Shown here: positions 4,599-5,134 of the stretch, piece after piece
Layout of the letters: each line of letters starts with the position of its first letter
Position numbering within the stretch: the stretch's first letter is position 1
DNA from: an uncultured Collinsella sp.
GTDB lineage: Bacteria > Actinomycetota > Coriobacteriia > Coriobacteriales > Coriobacteriaceae
DNA: 5,134 nt
Direction: 5' to 3'
Assembly (NCBI GenBank): GCA_900555225.1
Contig: USKL01000131.1
Span: forward strand, 1-5,134
Made by a program: the position numbers and the translations under genes
Notes under the pieces: generated by a model
The model's input: the letters and a program-made list of their open reading frames with translations, nothing else
Database searches by the model: none
Told to the model about the DNA's origin: nothing

Positions 4599-5134
4599 TC
4601 ACGCAACAAATACGCTATCGCAGTTCCGACATGGACGGTTATCTTTGCAGTTGATCTTACTATGTTGCTAATGCCGGTATCGGCCAACAGGCCCAGGGAG
4701 CTGTGGTCTAGCTCCCACTCTAGGCCGTGTTCGCTTACCTCGGTGTTGGGGGCAATGGCGATAATGGAGAACGTCTTGCCTTCGGCGCCTTCGATGGTCC
4801 ACGATTCACCTGCGCGAAGGATGCGGGCCGTGGTCTCGTCCTCGACAATCCAGACAGGGGTATCCTCGTAGCCTGCGAGCAGCCCCAGTACGGAAAGCGC
4901 CATGTCCGGACGGCCGCCCGTAGCGCAAGTCGCAACTACTTCGGCACCCGGCCAGCGACGACGGACGGAATCGAGCGCCAGCGCCAGATCGGTATAGTCC
5001 TTGTACGGGTCGTGGCGCTCAACTTCAAAGTCGGAGGCGGCATCGACCAACGCACGACCCGCGTCGCTCACCGTGTCGGCATCCCCCACATATACGTCGC
5101 AGCCCAGTCCCGCGCCCAGCAGCGCGTCGAGTCC
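4574..5134 (-). CDS. thiN: Thiamine pyrophosphokinase, N-terminus cut by window edge
   Basis: 186 C-terminal residues are visible, open to the right edge; the GTG at 5089 is internal (V16), not the start. The enzyme transfers pyrophosphate from ATP to thiamine to make thiamine diphosphate in the cytoplasm. Visible family elements: 'GLGCDVYVGDADTVSD' (9-24), matching the conserved 'P D ... GD-D-S' region with T21 in place of the usual Ser; 'HDPYKDYTDLALAL' (41-54), the K-D-x-T-D substrate site; 'TGGRPDMAL' (72-80), the GGR-x-D motif with Met where His is common; and a C-terminal beta domain with 'LGLLADTGISNIV' similar to the family 'S-x-G-x-SN' thiamine-binding segment. Family length is about 210-220 residues, so roughly 30-40 are missing. 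Its 3' end lies in a long inverted repeat. Upstream neighbours are not visible. The substituted motif residues are conservative, so I expect it to be functional. Confidence 0.85.
   Translation of the reverse strand, partial: GLDALLGAGLGCDVYVGDADTVSDAGRALVDAASDFEVERHDPYKDYTDLALALDSVRRRWPGAEVVATCATGGRPDMALSVLGLLAGYEDTPVWIVEDETTARILRAGESWTIEGAEGKTFSIIAIAPNTEVSEHGLEWELDHSSLGLLADTGISNIVRSTAKITVHVGTAIAYLLREGFIGTVG

Noticed and set aside
1..5134. CRISPR array, insertion sequence or prophage genes
   Set aside because: No spaced direct repeats, transposase motifs, terminal inverted repeats or phage structural genes were found.

Overview
The window looks like a chromosomal segment from a high-G+C Gram-positive gut-type bacterium. 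A Coriobacteriia member (Collinsella/Olsenella-like) is my best guess, from gene content and base composition only. All recognisable genes lie on the minus strand. Two units are visible: a housekeeping block on the right (thiN-like thiamine pyrophosphokinase, then a tRNA-Ala gene), and the promoter-proximal end of a surface-polysaccharide operon running leftward off the window.

Right to left: 5134-4574 is a thiamine pyrophosphokinase cut by the window edge. Its last codons and downstream flank form a long imperfect inverted repeat (4517-4598). A clear promoter (4461-4489) drives tRNA-Ala(GGC) (4372-4447), which ends at a perfect 28-bp palindromic intrinsic terminator (4331-4361). About 730 bases without a convincing gene follow (3604-4330). 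The left end of this gap holds the most interesting signal: two consecutive RNA hairpins (3717-3696 and 3690-3618), read on the minus strand just upstream of a LoaP-type NusG paralogue.

The operon begins with loaP (3588-3043), a specialised NusG that in characterised systems lets RNA polymerase read through terminators in long biosynthetic operons and depends on an RNA hairpin in the 5' leader. Next is a monotopic phosphoglycosyl transferase (2977-2195), which would attach the first sugar-phosphate to undecaprenyl phosphate. A family-4 glycosyltransferase follows (2193-1143), broken by an internal deletion of roughly 50 bases plus a frameshift. A second GT4 glycosyltransferase (1143 to beyond 1) starts inside the stop codon of the broken one (TAATG).

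Inferred logic: LoaP, recruited at the leader hairpins, supports full-length transcription of a capsule/exopolysaccharide cluster. The phosphoglycosyl transferase primes the lipid carrier and the GT4 enzymes extend the glycan. The broken second-step enzyme would be expected to change or stop polymer synthesis unless the break is an assembly error.
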